From assembly GCA_002305535.1 (NCBI GenBank), contig DBRE01000011.1, positions 4,014 through 12,137 on the forward strand: 8,124 bases of DNA, given 5' to 3'. The notes under the pieces are model-generated. The model was not told the origin of the DNA and did no database searches. It saw only the letters and a list, made by a program, of their open reading frames with translations. Source of the stretch: Syntrophomonas sp. UBA1376. GTDB lineage: Bacteria; Bacillota; Syntrophomonadia; Syntrophomonadales; Syntrophomonadaceae. The position numbers and the translations under genes are program-made. Positions within the stretch are counted from its first letter, which is position 1; each line of letters begins with the position of its first letter. Positions 7,221 to 8,124 of this stretch are shown here, in pieces.

Positions 7221-7799
7221 ATGTTGAATAAACAGGAAGCTATTGAATTATTCAAAAGATCCGGCGCCTTATTGGAAGGTCATTTTCTTTTAACTTCCGG
7301 CAGGCACAGTAACCAGTATATGCAGTGTGCCCAGGTTCTTCAATACCCAGATGAAACAGAAAAACTAGCTCGCCATTTAGCCGAAGCTTTTCAGGAAGAC
7401 CAAGTTGAACTGGTAGTTGGCCCTGCCATGGGAGGAATAATAGTAGCCTATGAAGTGGCCCGCCAGTTGAAAACCCCCGCCATCTTCACCGAGCGTCAGG
7501 ATAAGGAAATGTGTCTGCGTCGAGGATTCTCCATTCAGCCCGGACAGCGGGTTTTGGTGGTAGAAGATGTGGTTACCACCGGAGGATCAGTTAAAGAAGT
7601 GATTCAAGTAGTACAGGAGGCCGGTGGCGAGGTGATCGGGGTTGGAGTTCTAGTGGATCGGAGTGGCGGCCAGGTTGATTTTGGAACCAAAACCCGATCA
7701 GTCTTGGATATGGATATACAGTCCTGGGAGGCTGACAAGTGTCCGCTCTGCTCCGAAGGAAAACTACCGGTCATCAAACCAGGTAGCCGTTCGGTGTGA
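7221..7799 (+). CDS. pyrE: Orotate phosphoribosyltransferase
   Basis: This 192-residue protein transfers phosphoribose from PRPP to orotate, giving OMP. It is a type I phosphoribosyltransferase with the PRPP-binding motif VLVVEDVVTTGGSV at 111-124, TSGRHSNQY at 25-33 and VGPAMGG at 66-72. The flexible catalytic loop region is ERQDKEMCLRRGF (91-103). The C-terminus carries CPLC (174-177) followed by LPVIKPGSR. This marks the subfamily found in clostridia and thermophiles, unlike the E. coli form. The two cysteines could bind a metal or be structural, but that is not shown here. The start follows the pyrF stop with no gap, and GGAGG at 7208-7212 lies inside the end of pyrF with 8-base spacing. 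Its product feeds PyrF, encoded just upstream. Confidence 0.96.
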   Translation: MLNKQEAIELFKRSGALLEGHFLLTSGRHSNQYMQCAQVLQYPDETEKLARHLAEAFQEDQVELVVGPAMGGIIVAYEVARQLKTPAIFTERQDKEMCLRRGFSIQPGQRVLVVEDVVTTGGSVKEVIQVVQEAGGEVIGVGVLVDRSGGQVDFGTKTRSVLDMDIQSWEADKCPLCSEGKLPVIKPGSRSV

Positions 7800-7809
7800 G
7801 GGAGAAGCT

Positions 7810-8109
7810 ATGAAAGTATATTTGAACGGACAGGAAATGGCCTTCCAGGAGGGCGGATATCAATATGTTTTTGTTAAGCCCTATCAGAAACATATCGAGG
7901 ACACCGTGGAGAGACCCCAGGGGAAAATGCATTTGCAGATGTACGATAATGGTGTGCAAATCAGGACTCTGGTTACTGAAAAAGAGGTTAATACCATTAT
8001 AAATCGCGATATAGTCGTAGACCAAGTCAACAAAAAGATCTATATACTGGAACCCGATACCCAATACGTGCGCGAAGATGACGGCTCAATCAGACTGGTG
8101 GATCAATAG
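7810..8109 (+). CDS. Conserved-looking small protein of unknown function, last gene seen in the operon
   Basis: This 99-residue protein is not one I recognise. The start at 7810 is chosen because AGGGAG (7799-7804) sits just before it. The frame stays open upstream to 7663, but that part lies inside pyrE and is its shadow. The sequence is hydrophilic and slightly acidic (about 12 K/R against 16 D/E). It has no cysteine or tryptophan, no signal peptide and no membrane segment, so it is probably cytoplasmic. Alternating hydrophobic and polar residues (MKVYLNGQEM, MHLQMYDNGVQIRTL, RDIVVDQVNKKIYIL) suggest a mainly beta fold. Spacing of 10 bases after pyrE and similar codon use suggest it is a genuine operon member. 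No catalytic motif is visible. A role in pyrimidine metabolism would be inferred only from position. Confidence 0.75.
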   Translation: MKVYLNGQEMAFQEGGYQYVFVKPYQKHIEDTVERPQGKMHLQMYDNGVQIRTLVTEKEVNTIINRDIVVDQVNKKIYILEPDTQYVREDDGSIRLVDQ

Positions 8110-8124
8110 GGAAGATGCAAGATG
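8109..8124 (+). other. Possible ribosome site and start of a further gene at the window edge
   Basis: GGGAAG (8109-8114) begins at the last base of the stop codon of the 99-residue gene. It lies 7 bases before an ATG at 8122-8124, with another ATG at 8115. This looks like the beginning of another tightly packed gene, but only one to three codons are in the window, so nothing can be said about its product. Confidence 0.3.

Noticed and set aside
7663..7809. Upstream extension of the 99-residue gene to 148 codons
   Set aside because: This part lies inside pyrE in another frame, and a proper ribosome site precedes the ATG at 7810.
25..8064. Minus-strand open frames of 60 to 136 codons opposite pyrC, carB, pyrD and the 99-residue gene
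   Set aside because: All lie antisense to well-identified genes, have no family resemblance, and are typical shadows of long coding regions.
1..8124. Mobile elements, CRISPR arrays, tRNA or rRNA genes
   Set aside because: No direct-repeat array, transposase-like frame, terminal repeats or tRNA-like fold was seen. Nearly every base is in an identified gene.

Overview
This window is almost entirely one plus-strand operon for de novo pyrimidine (UMP) biosynthesis. It probably comes from a Gram-positive Firmicute of the Clostridia side. The gene order, the two-subunit class 1B dihydroorotate dehydrogenase (PyrK + PyrD), the strong AGGAGG-type ribosome binding sites and the moderate base composition all fit. 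A Syntrophomonas-like or related anaerobe is a reasonable guess, but the sequence alone does not fix the genus.

Layout: 1-72 is the 3' end of pyrB (aspartate carbamoyltransferase), overlapped by pyrC (dihydroorotase, 56-1336). A 59-base junction follows, then carB with a TTG start (carbamoyl phosphate synthase large subunit, 1396-4602). After that come pyrK (4624-5421), pyrD (5479-6420), pyrF (6498-7220), pyrE (7221-7799) and a 99-residue gene of unknown function (7810-8109). The last 15 bases hold at most the start of another gene. Spacing is tight throughout (overlap, 59, 21, 57, 77, 0 and 10 bases), and I see no convincing internal terminator or promoter, so co-transcription is likely. The promoter and any PyrR-type attenuator would lie upstream of the window. 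No stretch above 300 bases lacks a gene.

Together the genes cover nearly the whole route. CarB makes carbamoyl phosphate, PyrB joins it to aspartate, PyrC closes the ring, PyrD/PyrK oxidises dihydroorotate to orotate (electrons pass to NAD+), PyrE adds phosphoribose and PyrF decarboxylates OMP to UMP. The missing piece is carA (pyrAA), the glutaminase subunit, which in the Bacillus-type operon sits exactly between pyrC and carB. All catalytic residues I checked are present, so this is a working housekeeping operon and not an obvious new system.

Points worth a second look are the missing carA with a possible vestige of its 3' end in the pyrC-carB junction, an odd loop in the CarB allosteric domain, a 21-codon mini-ORF bridging pyrK and pyrD, and the unknown 99-residue protein at the operon's end.
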